From Actinomadura mexicana (GTDB lineage: Bacteria; Actinomycetota; Actinomycetes; Streptosporangiales; Streptosporangiaceae): a stretch of 64,000 nt of DNA. The DNA lies in contig NZ_FZNP01000009.1 of assembly GCF_900188105.1 (NCBI RefSeq), forward strand, positions 339,097 to 403,096. Direction: 5' to 3'. Positions 24,340 through 32,455 of the stretch are shown in pieces. The notes beneath the pieces are model-generated. The model had not been told where the DNA came from. It searched no databases and was given only the letters and a program-made list of their open reading frames with translations. The stretch's first letter is position 1, and each line of letters opens with the position of its first letter. Made by a program: the position numbers and the translations under genes.

Positions 24340-25592
24340 GCTTCTCCTCCCCCGTTCGCGGCACCGTCGGCCCCGGCACGGACGGCCGCGCCCTCCGGGA
24401 ACCAGTGCCGGTGGTGCGCCTCGGCCACCGTGCGGTATCCGAAGCGCCCGTTCAGGATCTCGCGGGCCTTCGCCAGGTCGAGGCCGTCCGGGAAGCGGTC
24501 GCGCAGGCGGCGGTACCCGGCGACGATCGAGCCCGCGTTCTCCTCTACGTCGATCATCTCCCCCGCGGCGGCTTCCATACCGGCCAGGGTGCGTTCGGGG
24601 CCGCCGCAGCGGGTGACGAGCACCGGCAGGCCCGCCGCCACCGCCTCGATGATCGTCACACCGAAGGTCTCCCACCGGGCGGGGTGGACGAGCAGGTCGT
24701 GCTCCCGCATGAGCCGCGTGGCCTCGTCGGGGGCCACCGCGCCGAGGAACGACACCGCGTGCTCGACGCCCAGCTCGGCGGCCCGCTCCTGGAGCCGCCG
24801 GGCGAGCACGCCCGGCCCGGCCATCGTCAGCGTCAGCCCGGGGTCCTCGGCGAGGCACTCGGCGAACGCCTCCAGCAGCCAGCCGACGCCCTTGCGCTCG
24901 ACCAGCGTGCCGACGTACAGCCAGCGCCGCAGCTCGGTGACGGGCCGCTCGCGCGGCTCCCCGAAGGAGATCGGGTTGGAGATCATCTCGATCTTGTGGG
25001 CGAGCGCCGGGAACGCCTCGGCGAGCGTGTCCCGCAGCACGTCGGTGACCACGAGGAAACCGGTGCAGCGCTCCAGGACCCGCTCGTACATCTCCCGCGA
25101 GTCGGGCTGCTCCAGGACCTTGTCCAGGAAGGACGCGTGCTCGGTGACGAACACCCGCGCGTCCGGGCGGGCGTTCTCCAGCGCCGTCCAGCCGCCGCGC
25201 AGCCCGACGTGCGCGTGGACGACGGGCGCCGGGATCGGCTCGCCGCCCAGCGCCTCGCGCAGCCACCGGGCGTGCTGCACCGCGAGCTCGGCGAAGGTGT
25301 AGTCGGGCACCGTCGGCACCGGGACGCGCACCAGCCGGGAGCCCGCGACGTCGGCCGCGGGGTGCAGCGCGACCGGCAGGAGGCGGCGGTGCGCCTCGCG
25401 CGCCGCCTCGACCTCCTCCGCGGGCCGCCTCATCAGCCACGCCTCGGTGTGGTAGACGGTGACGTCGCCGCACCCGGGGGCGGTCGCCTCGACCATCGCC
25501 TGGACGAAGGCGCCCGCCCACTCCTGCATCGGGTTCGGGTACCAGGGGGTGACGACGGCCACGTCACCGCCGTCGCTCCTGTCCGCGGCCAT
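24336..25592 (-). CDS. GT4 family glycosyltransferase
   Basis: A 418-residue retaining GT4 enzyme. The N-lobe has AVVTPWYPNPMQEWAGAFVQAM and VHAHVGLRGGW; the C-lobe has LYVGTLVERKGVGWLLEAF, the classic EX7E as ETFGVTIIE within HPARWETFGVTIIEAVAAGLPVLVT, and CGGPE. It probably uses a nucleotide-activated hexose for polymer or linkage-unit assembly. ATG 25592 lies two bases after the preceding stop and the gene ends in a GTGA overlap, so it is tightly embedded in the operon. Confidence 0.88.
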   Translation of the reverse strand: MAADRSDGGDVAVVTPWYPNPMQEWAGAFVQAMVEATAPGCGDVTVYHTEAWLMRRPAEEVEAAREAHRRLLPVALHPAADVAGSRLVRVPVPTVPDYTFAELAVQHARWLREALGGEPIPAPVVHAHVGLRGGWTALENARPDARVFVTEHASFLDKVLEQPDSREMYERVLERCTGFLVVTDVLRDTLAEAFPALAHKIEMISNPISFGEPRERPVTELRRWLYVGTLVERKGVGWLLEAFAECLAEDPGLTLTMAGPGVLARRLQERAAELGVEHAVSFLGAVAPDEATRLMREHDLLVHPARWETFGVTIIEAVAAGLPVLVTRCGGPERTLAGMEAAAGEMIDVEENAGSIVAGYRRLRDRFPDGLDLAKAREILNGRFGYRTVAEAHHRHWFPEGAAVRAGADGAANGGGEA

Positions 25593-25594
25593 CG

Positions 25595-27193
25595 TCAGTC
25601 CTGGGCGCCGATGAGCTGGTCGTCCGGCCCCGCCGGGGGCGCGGCGGGGGCGGGCGCGGCGGCGGAGGGCAGCAGGCGGGTGTAGACGCCGTCCAGGACC
25701 TCGGCCTGCGCCTCCCACGTCCACTCGTGGAGCAGGTCGGGCCGGTCGTCGTACACGGCGCGGTACCGCCGCGGGTCGCCGAGGACGGCCTCGACCGCCC
25801 GCACGTAGTCGTCGAGATCCTCGGCGTGGAAGACCTCGCCCTGCCCGGTGGCCTTCACCATGTCGCCCATCGCCTGCACGTCGCTCACGACGATCGGCAG
25901 CCGCGCGTGCGAGTACTCGAAGAACTTCGTGATCAGCGCGATCTCGTGGTTGGGCCAGTGGTGGATCGGGATCACGCCGATGTCGGCCGCCGCCAGGAAG
26001 GGGACGACCTGGTCGAACGGCACGTACGGCAGCGTGTGGACGCGGTCGGCGGCGCCGAGTTCGGCGGCGCGGGCGACCAGCCCGCGGACGTAGTCGGACC
26101 CCGCCGAGGAGACGACGAGGGCGACGTGCAGCCGCGGCAGCCGGGGCAGCGCCTCGATCATGATGTCGAGGCCGCGCTGCGGGGCGGCGGCGCCGCTGTA
26201 GACGGCGATCGGGGTGTCCGGGCCGACGCCGCACATCTCCCGCATGTCCGGGACCGGCTCGGACGTGCTCGGCGCGCCCCCGGTGATCGGGGCGTTGAGC
26301 ACGACGGTCGGCCGGCCGCGCAGGCCGTGGCGCTCCACGAGCCGATCGGCCAGCGCCTCCGAGACGGTCACCACCGCGTCGGCGTCGCCCGCGTACTCGC
26401 GCTCGTAGGCGCACATGGCGGGATGCCAGCGCGGATCGGAGCCCCAGGGGCGGATGCCCGGCAGGAACTCGTGCGCGTCCCACACGAGCTTCACCTGCCG
26501 GCCCTTCGCGCGGGCCCGCCGCACGGAGCGCGCCGCGACGCCGAGCATGCGGAAGTCGTTGGCGTGGACGATGTCGGGTTCGAGCCTGTCGATGACCTTG
26601 CCGTAGGCGCTGTCCCAGTCCCACAGGTTGCGGTCCAGGACGCGCCACGCCCGGTCGCCGAGGAGCTTCAGCCAGAAGTCGATCGCGAGCCGCTCCATCG
26701 GCGCGCGCGGGTCGACGCGGGCCGCGGCGAGCGACTCGGTCTGCCGCACCCGCAGCGCGACCCACCGCGACTGCACCTTCGCCGTGACCCGCCGTGCCAG
26801 CAGCCACGCCTTGCGCGCCGGCCCCCGGGAGTTCCGGTCCAGGCGCGCGGCGGCGAGGTCGGCCCGCCGGGACTGCACGAGCCGCCGCCGGTAGTCCGCC
26901 ACCTTCGGATGCCCGTACGCGAGCGGGCGGCGCAGCGTGGCGCGCAGGACGCCGTGCCGGTTGCGCAGGAGCACGTGCTGCACCGGCAGGAGCCGCACAC
27001 GGGCGCCGCCGATGTTCCAGGAGCGGCGCCTCTTGCCCTTCGCACTGCCCAGCAGGTGCACCTCCCAGCCGGCGTCGGCCATCGACTGCGCGGCCTTCTG
27101 CACCCGGGAGTCGCGCACGACATCGTTGTCGACGAGCATGACGACGCGGCCGCGCGACGGCGCGCCGGGAACCGTCCCGTCTTCGATTTGCAT
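25595..27193 (-). CDS. GT4-type glycosyltransferase with long N-lobe insert
   Basis: The 532-residue enzyme starts VVMLVDNDVVRDSRVQKAAQSMADAGWEVHLLG, typical of GT4 enzymes, then carries an approximately 130-residue basic helical insert before IVHANDFRMLGVAA and WDAHEFLPG. The C-lobe has AVYSGAAAPQRGLDIMIEALPRLP and the donor site NHEIALITKFFEYSHARLPIVVSD. The insert gives it greater length than the usual 380-420 residues and could bind membrane lipid. ATG 27193 has GGAG six bases upstream. It follows the nucleotide-sugar dehydrogenase gene after 53 bases. Confidence 0.86.
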   Translation of the reverse strand: MQIEDGTVPGAPSRGRVVMLVDNDVVRDSRVQKAAQSMADAGWEVHLLGSAKGKRRRSWNIGGARVRLLPVQHVLLRNRHGVLRATLRRPLAYGHPKVADYRRRLVQSRRADLAAARLDRNSRGPARKAWLLARRVTAKVQSRWVALRVRQTESLAAARVDPRAPMERLAIDFWLKLLGDRAWRVLDRNLWDWDSAYGKVIDRLEPDIVHANDFRMLGVAARSVRRARAKGRQVKLVWDAHEFLPGIRPWGSDPRWHPAMCAYEREYAGDADAVVTVSEALADRLVERHGLRGRPTVVLNAPITGGAPSTSEPVPDMREMCGVGPDTPIAVYSGAAAPQRGLDIMIEALPRLPRLHVALVVSSAGSDYVRGLVARAAELGAADRVHTLPYVPFDQVVPFLAAADIGVIPIHHWPNHEIALITKFFEYSHARLPIVVSDVQAMGDMVKATGQGEVFHAEDLDDYVRAVEAVLGDPRRYRAVYDDRPDLLHEWTWEAQAEVLDGVYTRLLPSAAAPAPAAPPAGPDDQLIGAQD

Positions 27194-27246
27194 TCGATTC
27201 TCCAGTTGCGGTCGGCCGGGGCGCTCGCGCGGACCGGCCCGAGCGG

Positions 27247-28563
27247 TCAGCGAGGCGGCTGCGAACCGGTCCGAGCGTCCGGGGCCCCGATGACGACGCG
27301 GTGCACGCCGGGCCAGCGGGAGGCGTCGGTGACGCGGCGGCCGTCGACCAGGGCTTTGACGCCCGGCAGGTCGTCCGCGCCGAGTTCGCGGTAGGCGGCG
27401 TGGTCGGCCTGCACGATCGCGGCCGTCACCGACTCGCCGCGGTGGGGCGGCAGGCCCAGGGCCTCCAGCTCCTCGGCGGTGTACATCGGGTCGGACACGT
27501 ACGGGACGGCGCCGCGCCCCCGCAGCGCCTCCACCGTGGGGAAGACGCCGGAGAACGCCGTCTCCTTGACGCCGCCCCGGTACGCCGCGCCCAGCACGAG
27601 GACGCCGGCGCCGGTCAGGTCGCCGTAGGCGTCGGCGAGGAGGCCGACGGCGTAGTCGGGCATGCCCGTGTTGGCCTCGCGGGCGGCGCGGACGACGGTC
27701 GCGTCCGGGTCGTTCCACAGGTACATCCGCGGATACACCGGGATGCAGTGGCCGCCGACGGCGATGCCCGGCTGGTGGATGTGGCTGTACGGCTGGGAGT
27801 TGCAGGCCTCGATGACCTTCGTGACGTCCACGTCGACGGTGTCGGCGTAGCGGGCGAACTGGTTGGCGAGGCCGATGTTGACGTCCCGGTAGGTCGTCTC
27901 GGCGAGCTTGGCGAGTTCCGCCGCCTCCGCGGAACCGAGGTCCCAGACGCCGTTCGGGCGGTCGAGGTCCGGGCGCTCGTCGAAGTCGAGGACCTGCTCG
28001 TAGAACTCGACGCCGTGCCGCGCGGACGCCTCGTCGACGCCGCCGACGAGCTTGGGGTAGCGGCGCAGGTCGGCGAACACCCGCCCGGTCAGCACGCGCT
28101 CCGGGCTGAACACCAGGTGGAAGTCGGCGCCCGCGGTGAGGCCGGAGCCCTCCGCCAGCATCGGGGCCCAGCGGTCCCGGGTGGTGCCGACGGGCAGCGT
28201 CGTCTCGTAGCTGACGAGCGTGCCGGGGCGCAGGCCCCGCGCGATGGAGCGCGTCGCGGCGTCCATCCAGCCGAAGTCCGGGATGCCCGCCGGGTCCACG
28301 AACAGGGGCACGACCACGACGACCGCCTCGGACTCGGCGACCGCCGCCGCCGTGTCGGTCGTCGCCGTGAGCAGCCCGGCCCGCACCGCCTCGCCGAGGT
28401 GGACGTCCAGCTCCGCCTCGCCGGGGAACGGCTCGCGCCCGGCGTTGACCTCGGCCACGACGCGTTCGTCCACGTCGGCGCCGATCACCCGGTGGCCCTT
28501 GCGGGCGAACTGCACCGCGAGCGGGAGACCGATCTTGCCGAGCGCGACCACGCAGATGCGCAT
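27247..28563 (-). CDS. wbpA: UDP-N-acetylhexosamine 6-dehydrogenase (WbpA/WecC type)
   Basis: A 438-residue NAD-dependent dehydrogenase that oxidises C6 of a UDP-HexNAc to the uronate. The N-terminal Rossmann motif is GKIGLPLAVQFARKGHRVIGADVD, the catalytic Cys is in GGHCIPVYP, and the catalytic Lys region is AAELAKLAETTYRDVNIGLANQ. It could use UDP-GlcNAc (WbpA) or UDP-ManNAc (WecC); the nearby WbpB-, WbpE- and WbpD-like genes favour UDP-GlcNAc. It starts three bases after the TarS-like gene, within one transcript. Confidence 0.88.
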   Translation of the reverse strand: MRICVVALGKIGLPLAVQFARKGHRVIGADVDERVVAEVNAGREPFPGEAELDVHLGEAVRAGLLTATTDTAAAVAESEAVVVVVPLFVDPAGIPDFGWMDAATRSIARGLRPGTLVSYETTLPVGTTRDRWAPMLAEGSGLTAGADFHLVFSPERVLTGRVFADLRRYPKLVGGVDEASARHGVEFYEQVLDFDERPDLDRPNGVWDLGSAEAAELAKLAETTYRDVNIGLANQFARYADTVDVDVTKVIEACNSQPYSHIHQPGIAVGGHCIPVYPRMYLWNDPDATVVRAAREANTGMPDYAVGLLADAYGDLTGAGVLVLGAAYRGGVKETAFSGVFPTVEALRGRGAVPYVSDPMYTAEELEALGLPPHRGESVTAAIVQADHAAYRELGADDLPGVKALVDGRRVTDASRWPGVHRVVIGAPDARTGSQPPR

Positions 28564-28566
28564 GTG

Positions 28567-30171
28567 CTACTTACCTCCAAGGGACGTCACGCGCCGGACC
28601 CGCTGGGCGACGGCCTGGGCCGGACGTACCGGACGTGTCTCGATCATCGTGCCGTGCCGGTCGTCGCCGGCCACCGCCAGCCGGTAGGGCCTGGCCCGGT
28701 GCCAGAAGAGCTCGCCGCGCGGGCCGGGCACCGCGGACTCCCCCGCCGGCACGGCGACGTCGTGCGTCTCCCCGGCCGCCCGCACGATCAGCCGCAGCGC
28801 GTGCCGGTTCCCGCCGGACGCCGCCGTGAGCGCCGCCGGGATCCGGGCGGTGACGTGCAGGCCGTCCTCGCGCGCCTCGCGGGTGGTGTGCTCGTCGAGG
28901 TCGAGGGTCTCGCCGCCGCCGCGGGGGGCGAGCGCGAGCCGGACGGTCGCGGGGTCGCCGGCCTCGGGGCCGGTGAGCGGGGTCCGGACGGTGATCTCCA
29001 CCATGTCGCGGTCGGGCCGCACGGCGACCGTCCGCGCCTCCTGGGACAGCCGCCTGCGCATCCCCTTGGTGATCTCGAACAGGTCGTCCGGCAGCTCCGG
29101 GCGGGGGTCCTCGAAGCCCTGGTAGGCGAGGTAGGTCCGGCCGTCCTTGAGCGCGATCAGGTAGGGGCGCTCGGCGACCCCGTCCCGGATCGCCTCGCAC
29201 AGCAGGTCGACCTCGCCGAGCTGCGCCAGCCGGAGCCGGGCGCGGCGGACGATGGGCAGCGTGTAGAGGACCTCGTCGGTCACGTACCGCTCGACGAGCC
29301 TTCCGACGCGGGCGCAGACGTCCTCCTGCGCGGCGCGGTCGAGTTCGAGGAACCCCTCCCGCGTCGGCATCGTCAGCTCCCAGCGGGTGTGCCGCCTGAG
29401 GATCGCGTCCCGCTTCGGGCCCGGTTCGATCAGGTCGGCGACGACGCCGAACAGGCTCTCAGCGCATTCGAGCCGGGTGTGCACGTCGACGGCGCCCTGC
29501 GTGATGTTGCCGCCGTCGTCGCGCAGCACCGCGTAGTAGCAGGTGTAGTCGGCGAGGACGGAGATCCGCCGGGCGCGCACGCACGCCTCGAGGGTGAACG
29601 GCTGGTCGCTGCCGATCCGCATGTGCTCGTGGAACCGCAGCTTGTGCCGCTCCACCAGGTCGCGGCGGAACAGCTTGCAGTTCGACAGCACCCACGGCAG
29701 CACCGAGTCGTACAGGTCGATCTCGGGGCGGTTCTCGGCGAACAGCTCGGGGCGCCGGACGGCCCGCCCGTTGACGCCCTCCATCTTCCCGACGAGGACG
29801 TCGGAGCCCCATTCGTCGGCCGCCGCGACCATGCGCTCCAGCGCCTCGGGGCCGAGGTGGTCGTCGGCGCCGACGAAGTAGACGTAGCGTCCGGTCGCGA
29901 CGTCCAGCGCCCGGTTGCTGGGGGCCGCCGGGCCGCCGGAGTTCGGCTGGCGCAGCACGGTGACGACGTCCGGATGCTCCGCGGCGAACCGGTCCAGCTC
30001 GGCGCCGCTGCCGTCGGTGGAGCCGTCGTCGACCGCGACGACCTCCATGCGGTCCGGGCCGATGCTCTGCCCGACCAGCGAGTTCAGGCAGTCGGTCAGG
30101 TACGGCATCGTGTTGTAGACCGCGACCACGACGGTGACGTCGGGCACCGCGGCACTTCCCTCAGACGTCAC
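28567..30171 (-). CDS. Second TarS-like family 2 glycosyltransferase
   Basis: A 534-residue inverting GT2 enzyme: VTVVVAVYNTMPYLTDCLNSL, AVDDGSTDGSG, the loop PNSGGPAAPSNRAL and the metal site VGADDHLG, where Gly replaces the first Asp of DxD. GKMEGVNGRAVRRP and MRIGSDQPFTLEACVRARRISVLADYTCYY follow TarS segment by segment. The C-terminal 250 residues are helical and beta modules. With the plus-strand paralog at 19-21 kb it gives the locus two ribitol-phosphate-type decorators. GTG 30171 lies inside the end of the preceding oxidoreductase gene (11-base overlap). Confidence 0.87.
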   Translation of the reverse strand: MTSEGSAAVPDVTVVVAVYNTMPYLTDCLNSLVGQSIGPDRMEVVAVDDGSTDGSGAELDRFAAEHPDVVTVLRQPNSGGPAAPSNRALDVATGRYVYFVGADDHLGPEALERMVAAADEWGSDVLVGKMEGVNGRAVRRPELFAENRPEIDLYDSVLPWVLSNCKLFRRDLVERHKLRFHEHMRIGSDQPFTLEACVRARRISVLADYTCYYAVLRDDGGNITQGAVDVHTRLECAESLFGVVADLIEPGPKRDAILRRHTRWELTMPTREGFLELDRAAQEDVCARVGRLVERYVTDEVLYTLPIVRRARLRLAQLGEVDLLCEAIRDGVAERPYLIALKDGRTYLAYQGFEDPRPELPDDLFEITKGMRRRLSQEARTVAVRPDRDMVEITVRTPLTGPEAGDPATVRLALAPRGGGETLDLDEHTTREAREDGLHVTARIPAALTAASGGNRHALRLIVRAAGETHDVAVPAGESAVPGPRGELFWHRARPYRLAVAGDDRHGTMIETRPVRPAQAVAQRVRRVTSLGGK

Positions 30172-31192
30172 TGAGCACCTCCGCCGGCTGGAGCGTGACC
30201 GTCTCGCCGAGACGGGCGGACTTCAGGACGGCGGCCGACACCTCGACCGTCCGCAGGCCCTGCCGCAGGGTGACGACGTCGCCCGGGACCGCCCCGCCCG
30301 GGCCCGCGAGGACCGCGTCCCGGAAGCGCTCGTGCTCGACCAGCAGCGGCTCGCGCTTGGGGATCGCGTACCGGATCATGTCGCCCTCGGAGACGCCGCG
30401 GAACGCGCGCAGCGCCTCCCACTCGGTGCTCACCTCGCCGTTGGCGTAGAACGTGAGGTCGGCGGTGAGCGTGTCGGCGATGAAGCAGCCGCGCTCGCCG
30501 GTGACCACGGTGGTGCGCTCCTTGAACGGGCTCAGCCAGTTCACCAGGTGGTTGGCCATGGAGCCGTCGGCCAGGCGCCCGACGGCGGCGACCATGTCCT
30601 CGTGCGGGCGGCCGCTGCGCGCCACGGTGTGCGCGGAGATCGACACGTAGTCCTGGCCGGTGACCCACCCGGTCAGGTCGATGTCGTGGGTCGCGAGGTC
30701 CTTGACGACGCCGACGTCGGCGATCCGGTGCGGGAACGGGCCCTGCCGGCGCGTGACGACCTGGAACACCTCGCCCAGCTCGCCCGCCTCCAGCCGGGCC
30801 CGCATGCTCTGCAGCGCCGGGTTGTAACGCTCGATGTGCCCGACCCCGGCCACGAGCCCGCGCGACTCGAACGCCGCCACCAGCCGTTCGGCGGCCTCCA
30901 CCGACTCGGCGAGCGGCTTCTCGATCAGCGCGCCGGCGCCGCCCTCGGCGAGCGCGAGCCCGATCTCCTCGTGCAGCGCCGTCGGGCAGGCGACCACCGC
31001 GTAGTCGATGCCGGCGTCCAGAAGCTTCTGGAGGGACGCCATCATCGGCACCCCGTGCGGGGCGCCCTCGGGCCGCCCGGCCGGGTCGACGATCCCGACG
31101 AGGTCGACGCCGTCCAGCCCGGACAGGACCCGGGCGTGGTTGCGTCCCATCACGCCGAGCCCGATCAGGCCCGCGCGCAGCGGCGCGGTCAC
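30161..31192 (-). CDS. wbpB: Gfo/Idh/MocA oxidoreductase, WbpB-like
   Basis: A 343-residue NAD-dependent sugar dehydrogenase. GLIGLGVMGRNHARVL is the dinucleotide motif, EKPLAESVEAAE carries the catalytic Lys, and VGHIERYNPALQSM with DVGVVKDLATHDIDL mark the WbpB/WlbA branch, which oxidises C3 of UDP-GlcNAc-uronate. GTG 31192 overlaps the aminotransferase stop (GTGA). WbpE converts the 3-keto product, so the two adjacent genes form a functional pair. Confidence 0.87.
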   Translation of the reverse strand: MTAPLRAGLIGLGVMGRNHARVLSGLDGVDLVGIVDPAGRPEGAPHGVPMMASLQKLLDAGIDYAVVACPTALHEEIGLALAEGGAGALIEKPLAESVEAAERLVAAFESRGLVAGVGHIERYNPALQSMRARLEAGELGEVFQVVTRRQGPFPHRIADVGVVKDLATHDIDLTGWVTGQDYVSISAHTVARSGRPHEDMVAAVGRLADGSMANHLVNWLSPFKERTTVVTGERGCFIADTLTADLTFYANGEVSTEWEALRAFRGVSEGDMIRYAIPKREPLLVEHERFRDAVLAGPGGAVPGDVVTLRQGLRTVEVSAAVLKSARLGETVTLQPAEVLSDV

Positions 31193-32298
31193 GACGCGGC
31201 CCCGGCGGCGTTGACCGCGTCGGCCACGCGCGCCAGCTCGTCGTCGGCGAGGGACGGGTGCACCGGCAGCGACAGCACCTCGGCCGCCGCGCGCTCGGTC
31301 TCGGGCAGGTCCCAGCGCGGGTCGGGGGCGCCGTCCTTCAGGAACGGTCTGAGCCGGTGGACGGGCGTCGGGTAGTAGACGGCGCTGCCGACCTTCCGCT
31401 CCTCCAGGCGCACCTGGAAGGCGTCCCGGTCGCCGGGGACGCGGACCGTGTACTGGTGGTAGACGTGCCGCACGCCGGGCGCGACCGGCGGCACCGCGGC
31501 GCCGGTGATCTTGGCGTCCAGGAACCGGGCGTTGCCGATCCGGCGCTCGGTCCAGCCGGGCAGCCGCTTGAGCTGCTCGCGGCCGATGGCCGCGGCGACG
31601 TCGGTGAGCCGCACGTTGGCGCCGACGATCTCGTTGGCGTAGCGCTGCTCCATGCCCTGGTTGCGCAGCAGCCGCAGCGTCCGGGCGGTCTCCGCGTCGG
31701 CGGTGGTGATCATGCCGCCTTCGAGGGCGTGCATGTTCTTGGTCGGGTAGAAGCTGAAGCAGCCGATCGTGCCGAGCGCGCCCACCGGGGTGCCGCCCTG
31801 GGCGGCGCCGTGCGCCTGGCAGGCGTCCTCGACGACGGCGAGGCCGTGCCGCTCGGCGATCGCGCCGACGCGGTCCATCGCCGCCGGGTGCCCGTACAGG
31901 TGCACCGGCATGATGGCGGCGGTGCGGGGCCCGACCGCCGCGGCGACGGCGTCCGGGTCGACGCAGAACGAGCCCGGCTCGATGTCGACGAAGACCGGCT
32001 CGGCGCCGACGAGGCGGACGACGTTGGCCGTGGCCGCGAACGTGAACGAGGGGACGATCACCTCGTCGCCGGGGCCGACGCCGAGGGCCATCATGCTCAG
32101 GTGCAGGGCCGAGGTCCCGGAGTTGACGGCGACGCAGTGGCGGCCCGCCACGAGCGCGGAGAACTCCTCCTCGAACGCGGCGACCTCGGGGCCCTGCACC
32201 ACCCGCCCGCTGCGGAGCACGCGGACGGCCGCCTCGATCTCGGCCTCCCCGATCACGGGGCTCGCCGCGGGGACGGGCCTTTCCGATTCCACGGGCAT
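31189..32298 (-). CDS. wbpE: DegT/DnrJ/EryC1 aminotransferase, WbpE-like
   Basis: A 369-residue PLP-dependent sugar aminotransferase. NSGTSALHLSMMALG binds the cofactor phosphate, VVEDACQAHGA holds the PLP-facing Asp, and GCFSFYPTKNMHALEGG contains the Schiff-base Lys; VYHQYTVRV and YYPTPVH are family marks. In this context it would transaminate UDP-3-keto-GlcNAc-uronate with glutamate (WbpE role). ATG 32298 has AAGGAG seven bases upstream. It is the first gene of the nine-gene minus operon; a TAGAAT -10-like box lies at 32406-32411 (minus strand) without an evident -35. Confidence 0.88.
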   Translation of the reverse strand: MPVESERPVPAASPVIGEAEIEAAVRVLRSGRVVQGPEVAAFEEEFSALVAGRHCVAVNSGTSALHLSMMALGVGPGDEVIVPSFTFAATANVVRLVGAEPVFVDIEPGSFCVDPDAVAAAVGPRTAAIMPVHLYGHPAAMDRVGAIAERHGLAVVEDACQAHGAAQGGTPVGALGTIGCFSFYPTKNMHALEGGMITTADAETARTLRLLRNQGMEQRYANEIVGANVRLTDVAAAIGREQLKRLPGWTERRIGNARFLDAKITGAAVPPVAPGVRHVYHQYTVRVPGDRDAFQVRLEERKVGSAVYYPTPVHRLRPFLKDGAPDPRWDLPETERAAAEVLSLPVHPSLADDELARVADAVNAAGAAS

Positions 32299-32455
32299 GC
32301 ACAGGCTCCTTAGGGCGAGACGATGAGCTAGGGCTTCCTCGCGGGGCACAGATCGCGACCGGACAAAGATGCGCACTCTCGGCGGAAGCCTCGTCTGACG
32401 GACGGATTCTAGCCAAGTCAGACCGATGCGAGGACGTTTGCCGATCTATCCCCCC

